A DNA stretch of 61,370 nt from JACDAN01 sp035265935 (GCA_035265935.1 DATFOC010000043.1:1-61370); one strand, 5' to 3'; positions 53,052 to 61,107 are shown, counted from the stretch's first letter. Program-made: numbers and translations. Notes: generated by a model not told the origin, from the letters alone.

Positions 53052-53163
53052 CTCGGCGGACGGAGCCCAAGCCGTTTCTCTGACACTTTCCGGTGGCCCC
53101 GAATCCTGCCCAACGCTGACCAAAACGCTGACCTCGGCCCCGGTCGTCTTCACTTCGGAAAAC

Positions 53164-53189
53164 GAAACCCGCATCTCTGCGGGGGTTTC
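53164..53189. terminator. Hairpin terminator at the chromosomal side of the left attachment repeat
   Basis: GAAACCCGCA, loop TCTC, TGCGGGGGTTTC. It lies 3 bases beyond the tRNA-derived left repeat and reads correctly as the original terminator of the tRNA-Ala gene (minus strand), displaced by the insertion. Confidence 0.7.
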
Positions 53190-53191
53190 GC

Positions 53192-53239
53192 CTATGGAGC
53201 TAGCCGGACTCGAACCGGCGACCTCCTGGGTGCGATCCA
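53192..53239. repeat. Left attachment repeat (copy of tRNA-Ala 3' part)
   Basis: 48 bases identical to 61228-61275. On the minus strand it reads from TGGATCGCACCCAGG of the anticodon arm to the tRNA 3' end and three bases beyond. The 5' half of the tRNA is missing, so this is an attachment site, not a functional tRNA. Confidence 0.92.
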
Positions 53240-53791
53240 TGATTGGGGGTTTTCGGCGCGAGCCGGGATCTCCCCGAGAAGTGTTCATTTGCAGGACTTC
53301 GTAACGACTCCTTCCGGGCAATCCGCCATTTCCACCCCGTTTGCCTGCACCTCCGGGTTACATATGGGTTGCAAGATTCGTTGTCGGATTGAGCAACGAC
53401 CGCCGCACGCCGTCATCAGTGCCAGCGCGGGATGACCAGGCTCAGCCTGAGCACGATGGCGCAAGCACTAGCTTGGCACGTGGAGTGGCGGTACCCTGCG
53501 ACTCTGGGTTTTCACGCCTGGGAGCGAAGCACACCCCGGTAAACCGACGCCCTCGGCATGGCTCTGCCGAGCTCGGAGAGAGAATGGGTGGTCGAGCGGG
53601 GGCGCCCAGCCCGAGCACGTGCCGGCGGCCGAAGCGCTGGCAGCGGCAGTGTGAGTCGCAAGCGCGAACCGGCCTGCGCCACTCCGCTCGCGCCCGCTTA
53701 AGCGCTTCCGGGTGTCAGCGCGCTTGCCGACCTCTGGCTGTGCGTGGCCGCGATGTGGCGCTACGCCCGACGAGCGGACGCCGGGCCTTGC
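53240..53791. other. Left end of the element without a convincing gene
   Basis: No recognisable protein is encoded here. An open frame at 53341-53868 has the Arg/Ser-rich composition of a shadow frame. The segment contains ATTTGCAGG (53287-53295), the inverse of CCTGCAAAT near the right end, and the left arm-type repeat at 53352-53376. Confidence 0.6.
53352..53376. repeat. Left arm-type repeat (candidate recombinase binding site)
   Basis: A 25-base segment starting TCCGGGTT and ending TTGCAAGA, matching 22 of 25 bases with 61157-61181 in the same orientation. Each copy contains two related GGGTTGCA-like units. Direct repeats just inside both ends of an element are typical arm sites of tyrosine recombinases. 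Confidence 0.65.
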
Positions 53792-54526
53792 CTAGGAGCA
53801 GGTCGGCTGATCAGACGCGAAAGGCGATTCTGCGTCGGGCTCCGTTATCGGCAACCGCGTGGATGTAACGACGGCGCCGGTGCCGTCAATGGCGTCGACA
53901 CGAACCGGCCATTGCCCGCCGACGGCGGCTGCGCCAGAAATAAGGTGGAAGAAGACCCCGTCCCCGTCCACGTGGATCGGAACTTTCTCGCATTCCGCAG
54001 TCATCATCAGTACGGACCTCACTGAAGGGGCGACGACTCCCTCAACCCAAACAACCTTCCACCCGGAACCTTCCTGTTGAGCACCCCGGCCGATCCGGAT
54101 TGGCCGTTCGGCGAAGAGATCGTCCGCGGCCATGCACTCTTGTGAATGGCCCTCTCCGGGAACATTTGTGCCAAAGCAAAACTGGTGAGCCGCATTCCTC
54201 CACGTTGTGATCGACCAAACGTCTCCATCGAATTCGGTTCGGCCGTGAGCGACAGGCACGCCGTCCGATGCGACGTCGGGAAACACATTGCGGAAGGCAG
54301 TTGCTTCGTCCTGCGTCAACGGCCTGGTCTGCGGTGAAAGCCTATTTACGCGCGAGCTGGAATTGGCCGCTTGCTCACCGGCGACAGCCTCAGCTCCACC
54401 ACTGATCGCCGTGACGGGGCTCGCCACGAGGCCGGTTGCGGTAGCAAAGATTCCGAGAATCAGCCCTGCGACGATGACGAGCAGGGCTTCCCGTCGCTTC
54501 CGCGTTAACACCCGATTGTTGACCAC
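53792..54526 (-). CDS. Membrane-anchored or secreted protein of unknown function (element cargo)
   Basis: A 244-residue protein with a basic N-terminus and one hydrophobic segment (about residues 14-36), then an extracytoplasmic domain with four cysteines (HQFCFG, SQECMA, TAECEK and QPTCS) likely to form disulfides. I do not recognise it. The GTG at 54526 overlaps the end of the next upstream gene by 22 bases, so they are coupled. Lower G+C than the chromosome suggests transfer. Confidence 0.65.
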   Translation of the reverse strand: MVNNRVLTRKRREALLVIVAGLILGIFATATGLVASPVTAISGGAEAVAGEQAANSSSRVNRLSPQTRPLTQDEATAFRNVFPDVASDGVPVAHGRTEFDGDVWSITTWRNAAHQFCFGTNVPGEGHSQECMAADDLFAERPIRIGRGAQQEGSGWKVVWVEGVVAPSVRSVLMMTAECEKVPIHVDGDGVFFHLISGAAAVGGQWPVRVDAIDGTGAVVTSTRLPITEPDAESPFASDQPTCS

Positions 54527-54897
54527 TGCTCCAACCGGTAGTTCGTCCCGGGATTGTACGGCGTCTGCTCTCCGTAGATCGTCGTACGGCGCCAGTTGTT
54601 GCTGGCATTCACAAACGAGTGATATCCGCCGTACGGGGAGAAATACTCGTAGGTGGTGGTCGCGCCGTCGAGCCGCCTACCGAGCCACATATTCGGGTTT
54701 GACCACGTTCGCCATGTCGATTTATGCGTCCACGAATCGAAGAGGCCGACTGCGTAGTTGGAGGACGTGCGAAAGCCTTCACCCCAGTCGCACAGAGTCT
54801 CTGCCCCTCGTGCAACCGACACTCCGGGGGCGAGCGCAGCGAGAAGAGTGCACGCTATCGCCGCTAGGAACGAGGCACGAGCGCCAACCGTTCGCAC
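54505..54897 (-). CDS. Small secreted Trp/Tyr-rich protein (element cargo)
   Basis: A 130-residue protein with a signal peptide (FLAAIACTLLAALAPGVSVA) and a mature part rich in aromatic residues and Asn (FDSWTHKSTWRTWSNPNMW). Only two cysteines, one at the very end. Not recognised. Coupled to the membrane-anchored gene that follows. Confidence 0.65.
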   Translation of the reverse strand: MRTVGARASFLAAIACTLLAALAPGVSVARGAETLCDWGEGFRTSSNYAVGLFDSWTHKSTWRTWSNPNMWLGRRLDGATTTYEYFSPYGGYHSFVNASNNWRRTTIYGEQTPYNPGTNYRLEQWSTIGC

Positions 54898-55307
54898 GCC
54901 CTCAAGAGTAGTTCATTCTTGTGCGTCGTTAACTAGCGATCGATAGGGGATGGGGAGACACATGGCTGAGCGGTCAGGGCGCTTTCGCGCGGCTTCGCCG
55001 TCGAGAGGACGGCTCACCCGGCAATTCCCTCCGTACACGGAGCTCGATCGGCGGGCCTCCGTCCTCATTAGTCGCGACGGGAATGGCAAGGAAGTCGCCC
55101 GGCGGACGCCTCCGGCGCATGCCGGACGACCCGGGGGGTAGACGGAGGGCTCGTCGACAGCCTGAGCCTCTGTCAGGAGGTGGATGTCGGCCCGCTCGTC
55201 CACCCGGCGACGGCGCGTCACGATCAGCTAATCGATCCGGAAGAGGCCCACGTCGCCGCTAGCTGAAGACGGTTGGTAGACCTTCGGCGCCACGGGGGCC
55301 GATCGTG
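54898..55307. other. 410 bases without a recognisable gene
   Basis: An open frame at 54913-55221 (minus) has no start signal or recognisable domain. The end of this stretch runs into a terminator-like GC-rich segment before the second attachment-like site. I see no other feature. Confidence 0.5.
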
Positions 55308-55838
55308 CTACCCCCGCAGAAATCCCTGCAAATCGGGCAAGCCGACGCCCCGGACCCGAACCGGGGAACCCTTCATTACGAGCGTTGACCGAGTGTCGCC
55401 GCAGATCGCGCCTAGTCGGCGAAACCCGTTTGACTCCAAGGAGTCAGCACGGCCAAGGTGGCAACTGAAGACCTCAAACGGCAGAGCGTGGACCCCGCGT
55501 GAGCAGCCGCCTGGAGACGCCGACTCCGCTACTGATCGCTGCGGAGAATGTCGAAGTCGAAGTAAGAGGTCGTTGGGAGCCGCCTCGAGGAACTCGCGAG
55601 CTTCGGAAACCGACTCAGCTGGATCCGACAACTCCGAGAAGTCGGCGATCCACTCCATGTCCGGCTCGATCCGATCACCGATCAGTCGGAAGCCCTCAAT
55701 CCCAACGATGAGCCCTTCAGCTCGTTTGCAGGCCTCGAGGAAGGACTCCAGCCCATCGCGGCCGAGTAGCTCGGAGCGTCCAACCCTGTGCATGCGGATT
55801 CCCGCCTCGCGTGCGATCTCGCTGGCTACCTGTCCCAC
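55308..55838 (-). CDS. Probable immunity protein, 3' end replaced by attachment sequence
   Basis: A 176-residue frame whose GTG start (55838) overlaps the stop of a toxin-like C-terminal fragment, the usual toxin-immunity arrangement. Residues 1 to about 100 are an acidic alpha/beta sequence (GLESFLEACKRAEGLIVGIE, then DMEWIADFSELSDPAESVSE). The last 30 residues are translated from the tRNA-Thr-like fragment, so the natural C-terminus may be lost. No family is recognised with confidence. Confidence 0.5.
   Translation of the reverse strand: MGQVASEIAREAGIRMHRVGRSELLGRDGLESFLEACKRAEGLIVGIEGFRLIGDRIEPDMEWIADFSELSDPAESVSEAREFLEAAPNDLLLRLRHSPQRSVAESASPGGCSRGVHALPFEVFSCHLGRADSLESNGFRRLGAICGDTRSTLVMKGSPVRVRGVGLPDLQGFLRG
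55317..55382 (-). repeat. Internal second attachment-like site: 3' part of a tRNA-Thr(CGT)
   Basis: On the minus strand 55382-55341 reads as tRNA from the anticodon loop CTCGTAA (anticodon CGT) through TGAAG, the T arm CCCGG-TTCGGGT-CCGGG and an acceptor-like GCGTCGG. The 5' half is absent. Beside its 3' end is TCCCTGCAAATCGG (55323-55336), which also abuts the tRNA-Ala attachment repeat at 61214-61227. This looks like the end of a related element once inserted in tRNA-Thr. Confidence 0.6.
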
Positions 55839-55990
55839 GGAGCCTTCCAGTACGGGTCGAGGCGGTCCGAAACCTGAACGACGTCGCCGGTCCGGTTGTT
55901 GCGTACGACATATCCGCCACGACGGCGGTAGTAGGCGGTCGCGGGATCGTAGCCGTTCGGCGACGAGGCTGACCCTCGCGTCGCGGCGCG
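55826..55990 (-). pseudogene. C-terminal fragment of a polymorphic toxin (colicin E5-like ribonuclease tail)
   Basis: Fifty-four in-frame codons between a stop (TAA at 55991-55993) and TAG, with no start. They read DPATAYYRRRGGYVVRNN then TGDVVQVSDRLDPYWKAPWD. This pattern (YVV.ndkTGevvQvSD..dP.W) is the ending of colicin E5-type RNase domains found at the tips of bacterial polymorphic toxins. Only the tail remains. A probable immunity gene follows with overlapping codons. Confidence 0.6.
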
Positions 55991-56127
55991 TTACCTGCCG
56001 CAGGATGGCTGCGCGCCAAGGCCACGGCTCAAGGACAAACGGCGCGTCGCCTGCGAACGCATCGCCGTCTCATCGGCGTGGATGCGCGGTCGGGTTGGCC
56101 GTCCCGCGATTACGGGGGTAGGATCCA

Positions 56128-56757
56128 TTGACTATCGTGAGAGGTTGGCGACCAGCGCGGCGGACGAAGATTGTCGGAGCCGTGATTTCGCTTTTTGTTG
56201 CTGTTGGCGGATTTGGCACCGCTTTCGCCGCGCGCTACCTGACGGATCCGGCGGGGTTCCCGGCCGGGATTTCGGCGCTTCGAACGCTACCCGCTGTTCC
56301 ACTTCCCGAATCCATCCCGCCAGTTGCTGTGGGAGCCGCGGCCGCATACGTCGGGGTGCCGATCGAAAATGCGGAGACGCGACTTCGGCGGTTGCGTTCC
56401 GGTAGCCAAGGCGATCTCTACGCATTCCAGGCGGAGGACGCCTCAGTTTGCCTCTTCCTGGCGCGGCGCCTCGGGACCTGCCTCAGAGCCGATCATTTCG
56501 TTCGTCTCAACGTTCCGGGTGTGTTCCCTGCAATCAGTCCCGGTTATCCGGACGAGCAACCCGTGCTGGTAGCGGTCGTTGCTGACGATGTGCGCCGGGC
56601 GTGGGTAGTGACGGCATCGGACCAACAGGCCGCGTCGATTAGGAACAACGCTATCTACGCCACCCTCGCGGGGTCAGGATCAGACCGGATCGATCTTGAG
56701 GTCGAATACGAGAGCGGCAAGCGGAAGCTTGTGCCAGTTCAACCGGGAGGCGATTGA
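56128..56757 (+). CDS. Membrane-anchored protein of unknown function (element cargo)
   Basis: A 209-residue protein (TTG start) with a hydrophobic segment at about residues 17-36 and an extracytoplasmic domain with two cysteines (ASVCLF and GTCLR). Sequence GVPIENAETRLRRL looks like ordinary soluble protein. It is not recognised. The next gene starts at its stop codon (TGATG), so they are coupled. Confidence 0.6.
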   Translation: MTIVRGWRPARRTKIVGAVISLFVAVGGFGTAFAARYLTDPAGFPAGISALRTLPAVPLPESIPPVAVGAAAAYVGVPIENAETRLRRLRSGSQGDLYAFQAEDASVCLFLARRLGTCLRADHFVRLNVPGVFPAISPGYPDEQPVLVAVVADDVRRAWVVTASDQQAASIRNNAIYATLAGSGSDRIDLEVEYESGKRKLVPVQPGGD

Positions 56758-57137
56758 TGAGGCGATGGATCCTTGCCTCCGTCGCGGTTGTGGCGCTCGC
56801 TTTCCCGACCGTCGCGCTGGCGTGGGCGCAGTGGTATTCGGCGAACACGTACTTCGGCGCGGGCGGGTTCAACTACTCGTCGTGGCAAAGCAGCCTCAAC
56901 TTCAATGAGGTTCAGTACGAACCCGACTGCAACCTGCTCGGAGAATGCGTGCGGATGCAGCTTTCGTTGTGCAACACCAGCGACTCCTGCTACGGGTATG
57001 TCGGGGCATCGATAACGAGCGGGTACGTTCAGGATCTACGAACGATCGCCTACGGGAAGGCGAAGTGCCAAGCTCATAGCGCCAACTGGAACCAGACGTA
57101 TGTGTATAGGTGTCGGACCAGTAATGAGGGTGCCTGA
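56757..57137 (+). CDS. Small secreted cysteine-containing protein (element cargo)
   Basis: A protein of 126 residues with a signal peptide (ILASVAVVALAFPTVALA) and a mature region with six cysteines in spaced pairs (PDCNLLGEC, SLCNTSDSC, AKC and YRC) and many Tyr, Asn and Ser. The ATG at 56757 overlaps the previous stop. Not recognised; the disulfide-rich, aromatic makeup suggests an extracellular role. Confidence 0.65.
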   Translation: MRRWILASVAVVALAFPTVALAWAQWYSANTYFGAGGFNYSSWQSSLNFNEVQYEPDCNLLGECVRMQLSLCNTSDSCYGYVGASITSGYVQDLRTIAYGKAKCQAHSANWNQTYVYRCRTSNEGA

Positions 57138-57780
57138 CCCTGCGTCGGGTCGCAGTGAGTCCGTGTTGGATCGCACGCGTGTCGCGCTGAGAGGCGGCTG
57201 CCGCCCGACGCGGTAGCGCGGAAGCGCGACAGCGCTCGGCGACTCGAGCACACGCCTGCGCGAACTCGAGCGGTGGCAGTTTGCTCGAACGGCCGCACGC
57301 CGCCGTGGAGTTGCTCGCCGAGGAGGCGCGCCGGAACGCCCGCTGGGTCACGCTCGCGCAGCCGCCGATTGCAATGTGCTTCCTCCGGCGCGGAGCGCGT
57401 CCGCGCTCGACCGTCGCCGAGCAGCCGTTCTACATCGTCGGGCCGATCGAGAAGGCGGTCGAGAAGGCGCGCCAGCTCGCCGGCGAGGAAGAGCCCGAGC
57501 AGGCGGCGGACGAGCCGGCCGAGACGCCGGAAGAGGCTCGCGGCCCGAGCCGCCCGCGGTCTGAGTGGCGCAGGACAGAGCGAAACGTGAAGGTCACTCT
57601 GACGATTCCGCGGCCGCGCGCGCCAATCGTCCGGACGCTCATGATTCAACGAATCGCACCGTGGGCGTTCGACGATGCGATCCTCCGCTTCGGAAACCTC
57701 GATGCCGTTCGGCCGGGGAACATCCATCGTGATCCGGATCGGTTTGCCTGGCGCGACGCTGCTCCGCAACCCGGTGACGT
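57138..57780. other. 643 bases with only ambiguous frames
   Basis: Frames are open on both strands here (57281-58000 plus, 57074-57784 minus). The minus frame starts with a GTG overlapping the stop of the HTH gene (GTGA), but most of it is Arg-rich with shadow composition. The plus frame has an acidic stretch (EKARQLAGEEEPEQAADEPAE) that could be real. I cannot decide for either. Confidence 0.5.
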
Positions 57781-58326
57781 TCACCCGCGGCTCAATGGTC
57801 CGTCGGAAACGGCTTGTTGGCGACTGACCTCAATGGAGGCTGGCGGACTCGAGCGGACGAGAACTGCGCGGACTGTCGACGGCCACCATTGGCGGCCGCC
57901 GTGTGCGGTCGGGACCTCGTCCTCGTTGAGGGCGCGCGCGATCTCGGCGAGCCCGCGGCCGCGCGCGTATTCCAGTCTGATCCGCTCGACGATGCTCTGA
58001 GGGAGCGACGGCGGCCGGCCGGCGGCGCCGCGCTCGCCCGGTTCGCGGGGAGGTTCGAGGTGCTCGTGGAGGAAGCGCTCGAGCTCGGCGCCCGGGATCA
58101 GCCGCTGGCCCCAGGGCGTCTTCACCGTGCGCACGGAAGGAACGACGCGGCGGTCGATGGTGGAGATGCTGACGCCGAGCGCCTCGGCGGCCTGCTTGCG
58201 GCTGTAGGCGAGGCGGTTGGGCCCCTCGACCTCCTGAAGCTCTCCGGGCGGCGCCCAGATCAGCTTCGGCTCGGCGCGATGTCGCCCTAGTTTTCGTTCG
58301 CGGCGCCGTTTCCGCCTCGCGGACAC
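57781..58326 (-). CDS. HTH protein with recombinase-like helix (excisionase type)
   Basis: A 181-residue basic protein. Residues about 40-90 form an excisionase/MerR-type winged helix (LAYSRKQAAEALGVSISTIDR, then TPWGQRLIPGAELERFL). Residues about 115-150 (GLAEIARALNEDEVPTAHGG) match a DNA-binding helix segment seen in large serine recombinases and their relatives. It probably binds DNA in control or excision of the element. Confidence 0.7.
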   Translation of the reverse strand: MSARRKRRRERKLGRHRAEPKLIWAPPGELQEVEGPNRLAYSRKQAAEALGVSISTIDRRVVPSVRTVKTPWGQRLIPGAELERFLHEHLEPPREPGERGAAGRPPSLPQSIVERIRLEYARGRGLAEIARALNEDEVPTAHGGRQWWPSTVRAVLVRSSPPASIEVSRQQAVSDGPLSRG

Positions 58327-58439
58327 GACGCCTTACAGTAATCAGTGCGTCGGATAGCACCTTGGGTGCATCTGTGTCTCGCCTGCTATCGAGGCTGGTA
58401 GTTGCTGTACGCGGGAGGGCTGGCGAGCGCGCGGGCGGC

Positions 58440-58991
58440 TCAGCGTTCGATGGAGCGGCCGCGGCTGAGCTCTCGGCTGAGTCCGCGATCGAGCTCGATC
58501 ACGCGGCGGAGGCGGAGCAGGGTCGGGATCTCCTGCTCGCGCTCGAGGGCACCGAGCATGCGGGCGAGGTCGCCGGGGGAGGCGACCTGGGGACGGATGC
58601 CGCGGCCGAGCGGCTCGCGGCTTGCGTGGCGGCGGAGGTCGTCGTAGCCGTGGCTGCCGGCGGGCTCGGGGACGAGCTTGAGCTCGCCGGCGCGGGTGTC
58701 GAGCTCGACGACCGGGTCGCGCAAGTCCACGCGGTCGAGCTGCTTGCCGTCGGTGCGGCGGGGGTCGAGGTCGTCGAGCGCGTTCGCGAGCCGGGAGAGG
58801 TTCTCCTCGCGCATCGAGGGAGTGACGTCGAGGCCGTCGGTGACCTCGCCGGTGCCGTGGATCACGCGGGCGAAGGCGCCGATCACGACGAAGCTGACGC
58901 CGCGCGCTTGCAGCGCCGCGAGCATCGTGTACGGGTCGAACGCGGAAGCCGGATTCGCCACGATCTCCTCCTCAGCGTCCCTTTCCGCCAT
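58440..58991 (-). CDS. Nucleotidyltransferase-like protein, probable toxin partner of the XRE gene
   Basis: A 183-residue protein of the nucleotidyltransferase superfamily. VVIGAFARVIHGTGEVTDGLDV (about residues 35-56) corresponds to the G-G/S...D-x-D active-site loop, with Ala replacing the second conserved Gly/Ser. It overlaps the end of the XRE regulator gene by 20 bases. Such pairs are proposed type IV or II toxin-antitoxin systems (AbiEii- and MNT-like). Activity is unproven. Confidence 0.65.
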   Translation of the reverse strand: MAERDAEEEIVANPASAFDPYTMLAALQARGVSFVVIGAFARVIHGTGEVTDGLDVTPSMREENLSRLANALDDLDPRRTDGKQLDRVDLRDPVVELDTRAGELKLVPEPAGSHGYDDLRRHASREPLGRGIRPQVASPGDLARMLGALEREQEIPTLLRLRRVIELDRGLSRELSRGRSIER

Positions 58992-59283
58992 GCTTCTGCC
59001 CGAGTTGTTCGAGCATGCGCGCGACGCGCTCGCTCGGGGCCGCCATCAGCTCGTCTCTGATTTCTCGGTCGGCGCTCTCGTCGAGCGGCACCAGCACCAG
59101 GGGGATGTCGTAGCCGCAGGCGTGCACGCAGGCGAGCAGGCTCTCGACCGGCGGCGAGATCACGCCCTGCTCCCAGCGGGCGATCACCGAGCGGTCGCGG
59201 CCGGTCCGCTCCGAGAGCTCGGTCTGGGTGAGGCCTGCCCTGGTGCGTGCCTCCCGGATCAGCTCGCCGCCGCGCATACCCAA
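58972..59283 (-). CDS. XRE family DNA-binding protein (probable antitoxin)
   Basis: A 103-residue protein with a Cro/C1-type helix-turn-helix in residues about 6-60 (REARTRAGLTQTELSERTGRD, SVIARWEQG). It precedes and overlaps the nucleotidyltransferase gene and would repress the pair and neutralise its partner. Confidence 0.8.
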   Translation of the reverse strand: MGMRGGELIREARTRAGLTQTELSERTGRDRSVIARWEQGVISPPVESLLACVHACGYDIPLVLVPLDESADREIRDELMAAPSERVARMLEQLGQKHGGKGR

Positions 59284-59371
59284 AGTCTACAGCGCTGATG
59301 CGTCACGAGCTACTACCACAGTAGAACTCATTTATGCTATCGTCTGCCTCTCGATCCGAGAAGGAGCAGCG

Positions 59372-59725
59372 ATGGAGTCGATGATGACCGCCCGCCAGGT
59401 CGCCGAGCTGCTCGGTGTGCACGAGAACTGGGTCTACGACCAAGCCGCCAGCGGCGAACTGCCGAGCTACAAGATCGGCGGCGCACGCCGATTCGACGCG
59501 GAGGAGCTCCGGACCTGGATCGCAGAGCATCGCGCCGCAGAGCGCAGGCGGCAAGCACGAGGGCAAGCGATCGGAGAGACCGTAACTCCGCCGGCGGCGG
59601 GCAGGCGAGCAGTGCGCAGCAGGAACCCCACCCGCGCGCCCGAGCCCAAGCGTTCAAGCGGTGTGAAAGGCGAGCAGGCCGTCGACGACAGCGACCAAGC
59701 GCAGCCGAGGTTGTTCGACGCGTGA
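59372..59725 (+). CDS. Excisionase-family HTH protein with C-terminal QPRLF motif
   Basis: A 117-residue protein. Residues 5 to about 55 form the helix-turn-helix_17/excisionase domain (TARQVAELLGVHENWVYDQA, then GGARRFDAEELRTWI). A basic disordered tail follows, ending QPRLFDA, close to the beta-clamp-binding consensus QL(S/D)LF. The ATG at 59372 has AAGGAG 7 bases upstream. It precedes the integrase gene and probably directs recombination. Confidence 0.8.
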   Translation: MESMMTARQVAELLGVHENWVYDQAASGELPSYKIGGARRFDAEELRTWIAEHRAAERRRQARGQAIGETVTPPAAGRRAVRSRNPTRAPEPKRSSGVKGEQAVDDSDQAQPRLFDA

Positions 59726-59759
59726 ACTGGCTGTCCGGGAGCGCGCGTACGGTGAGCCA

Positions 59760-60674
59760 ATGAGGAAGAAGGCCTGCATTGTCAAGCGCGGCAACTCGTG
59801 GGCGGTGAAGCAGCCGCTCCCCGACGGGAGGTACCGCTGGCAAACGGTCGGGCCGCGGAAGCGGGACGCCGAGCTCTTGCGCGACGAGATCAACCGGCGC
59901 GTCGCGCTCGGCGCGCTCTACCCGTCCAGTCCTCAGACGCTCGCCGAATTCACCGAGGCTTGGCTCAAGCGGTACAGCCAGCGGGTCCGTCCGGCGACGC
60001 TGGCGAGCTGCCGCGACTCGCTCAAGCACCTCGCCGTCTTCGACGGCTGGCAGCTCGAGACGATCCGTGCGGCTGACGTAGAGGATCACGTCTTCGCGAT
60101 AGCCCGCCGCGCGCCGCGCGCCGCCGAGCTGATGCTCGAGTGCCTCTCCGGCCTTCGGCAGGGCGAGCTCTTCGCCCTGCGCGACCGCGTGGTGGACCTC
60201 ACGCGCAGTCTCCTGCTAGTTGAGGCCGGGGCGCGGGAGGGGCAGATCGTCCAGACGAAGACGAGCGCGGGCAGGCGCCAGGTCGGCCTTTCGGGCGAGG
60301 CGCTTCGCGTCCTCCGCGAGCAGTTGCTCGCCCGTGTGCCTAACGAGCTCGGGCTCGTCTTCCCAACGCCCGGCGGGTCGGTCTGGCGCAAGGACAACTT
60401 CATGGCGCGGGTCTTCCGGCCTGCGGTCCGCCGCGCCCAACTTGCGCCACTTCGCTTCCACGACCTCCGCCACACCTACGCCGCGCTCATGGTCGCCGCC
60501 GGCGCCCATCCCAAGCTCCTCCAGGCGCAACTCGGGCACACATCGATCAACGTCACGCTGAACACCTACGGCCACCTCTTTCCCGACGCCTTCACCGACG
60601 TCGGCCCCGCACTCGATCGTCTCGTTGAGACCGCCAGACGCGGTGCGCACGCGGCCGACCTCCGAAGCCGGTGA
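59760..60674 (+). CDS. int: Tyrosine recombinase (integrase), internally shortened
   Basis: A 304-residue tyrosine recombinase. The SAM-like core-binding domain starts about residue 60 and the catalytic residues are Arg in SGLRQGE, Lys in TKTSAG, His-x-x-Arg in HDLRHTY, His in LGHTSI and Tyr in NTYGHLF. The usual 60-70 residues joining the core-binding and catalytic domains are missing: AAELML runs straight into ECLSGLRQGE. This looks like an in-frame deletion, so activity is doubtful. It should have catalysed insertion in tRNA-Ala. Its stop overlaps hicA. Confidence 0.85.
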   Translation: MRKKACIVKRGNSWAVKQPLPDGRYRWQTVGPRKRDAELLRDEINRRVALGALYPSSPQTLAEFTEAWLKRYSQRVRPATLASCRDSLKHLAVFDGWQLETIRAADVEDHVFAIARRAPRAAELMLECLSGLRQGELFALRDRVVDLTRSLLLVEAGAREGQIVQTKTSAGRRQVGLSGEALRVLREQLLARVPNELGLVFPTPGGSVWRKDNFMARVFRPAVRRAQLAPLRFHDLRHTYAALMVAAGAHPKLLQAQLGHTSINVTLNTYGHLFPDAFTDVGPALDRLVETARRGAHAADLRSR

Positions 60675-60859
60675 AGGTCCGCGAGATCCTCGAGCTTCTT
60701 GGGAACGACGGTTGGGAGGTCGTGGTGACGCGGGGAAGCCACCGGCAACTCAAACACCCGACGAAGCGCGGTCGGGTCACGGTCGCCGGGAAGCGCTCGG
60801 ACGACTTGCACCCAAAGACGGCGGCAAGCATCCTTCGTCAGGCAGGGTTGAGGCAATGA
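60671..60859 (+). CDS. hicA: HicA family mRNA interferase toxin
   Basis: A 62-residue HicA toxin with the dsRBD-like fold; the catalytic His is in TRGSHRQLKHP (about residue 24). The GTG start overlaps the integrase stop (GTGA). It cleaves mRNA and is held inactive by the adjacent HicB. Standard length for the family. Confidence 0.88.
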   Translation: MKVREILELLGNDGWEVVVTRGSHRQLKHPTKRGRVTVAGKRSDDLHPKTAASILRQAGLRQ

Positions 60860-61107
60860 GCGACTACGACGAACATGCGCAGCGATATCTGATCCTCGTC
60901 GAGGGCGGCCCACCGTCCAACTACTCGGCCTGGTCCCCCGACCTGCCCGGCTGCGTGGCGACGGGCGCCACGGTCGAGGAAGTCGAGCGCGAGATGCGCG
61001 CGGCGATCGCTCTCCACCTCGAGGGGCTCGCCGCGGACGGCGAGCCGATCCCGGAGCCTTCAGGCCCCGGTCTCTACGTCGAGCGCAAGCCTGCCGCGGT
61101 CGGCTGA
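60856..61107 (+). CDS. hicB: HicB family antitoxin
   Basis: An 83-residue HicB-type antitoxin with the partially degraded RNase H fold (YSAWSPDLPGCVATG and EVEREMRAAIALHLEGL). The ATG overlaps the hicA stop as ATGA. No separate DNA-binding domain, so the short form. It stabilises the element by addiction. Confidence 0.88.
   Translation: MSDYDEHAQRYLILVEGGPPSNYSAWSPDLPGCVATGATVEEVEREMRAAIALHLEGLAADGEPIPEPSGPGLYVERKPAAVG

Noticed and set aside
53192..53239. Possible tRNA gene
   Set aside because: Only the 3' part of tRNA-Ala is present; no D arm or 5' acceptor strand. It is an attachment site.
53341..53868. Plus-strand frame of 175 codons at the left end of the island
   Set aside because: Its start covers the arm repeat, it has Arg/Ser-rich shadow composition and it overlaps a better minus-strand gene.
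57074..57784. Minus-strand frame with a GTGA overlap to the HTH gene
   Set aside because: The overlap is tempting, but the body is Arg-rich with no recognisable fold and it runs antisense over the secreted protein gene end.
57281..58000. Plus-strand frame with an acidic helical stretch
   Set aside because: Runs antisense into the HTH gene, and the conserved-looking part is too short to call.
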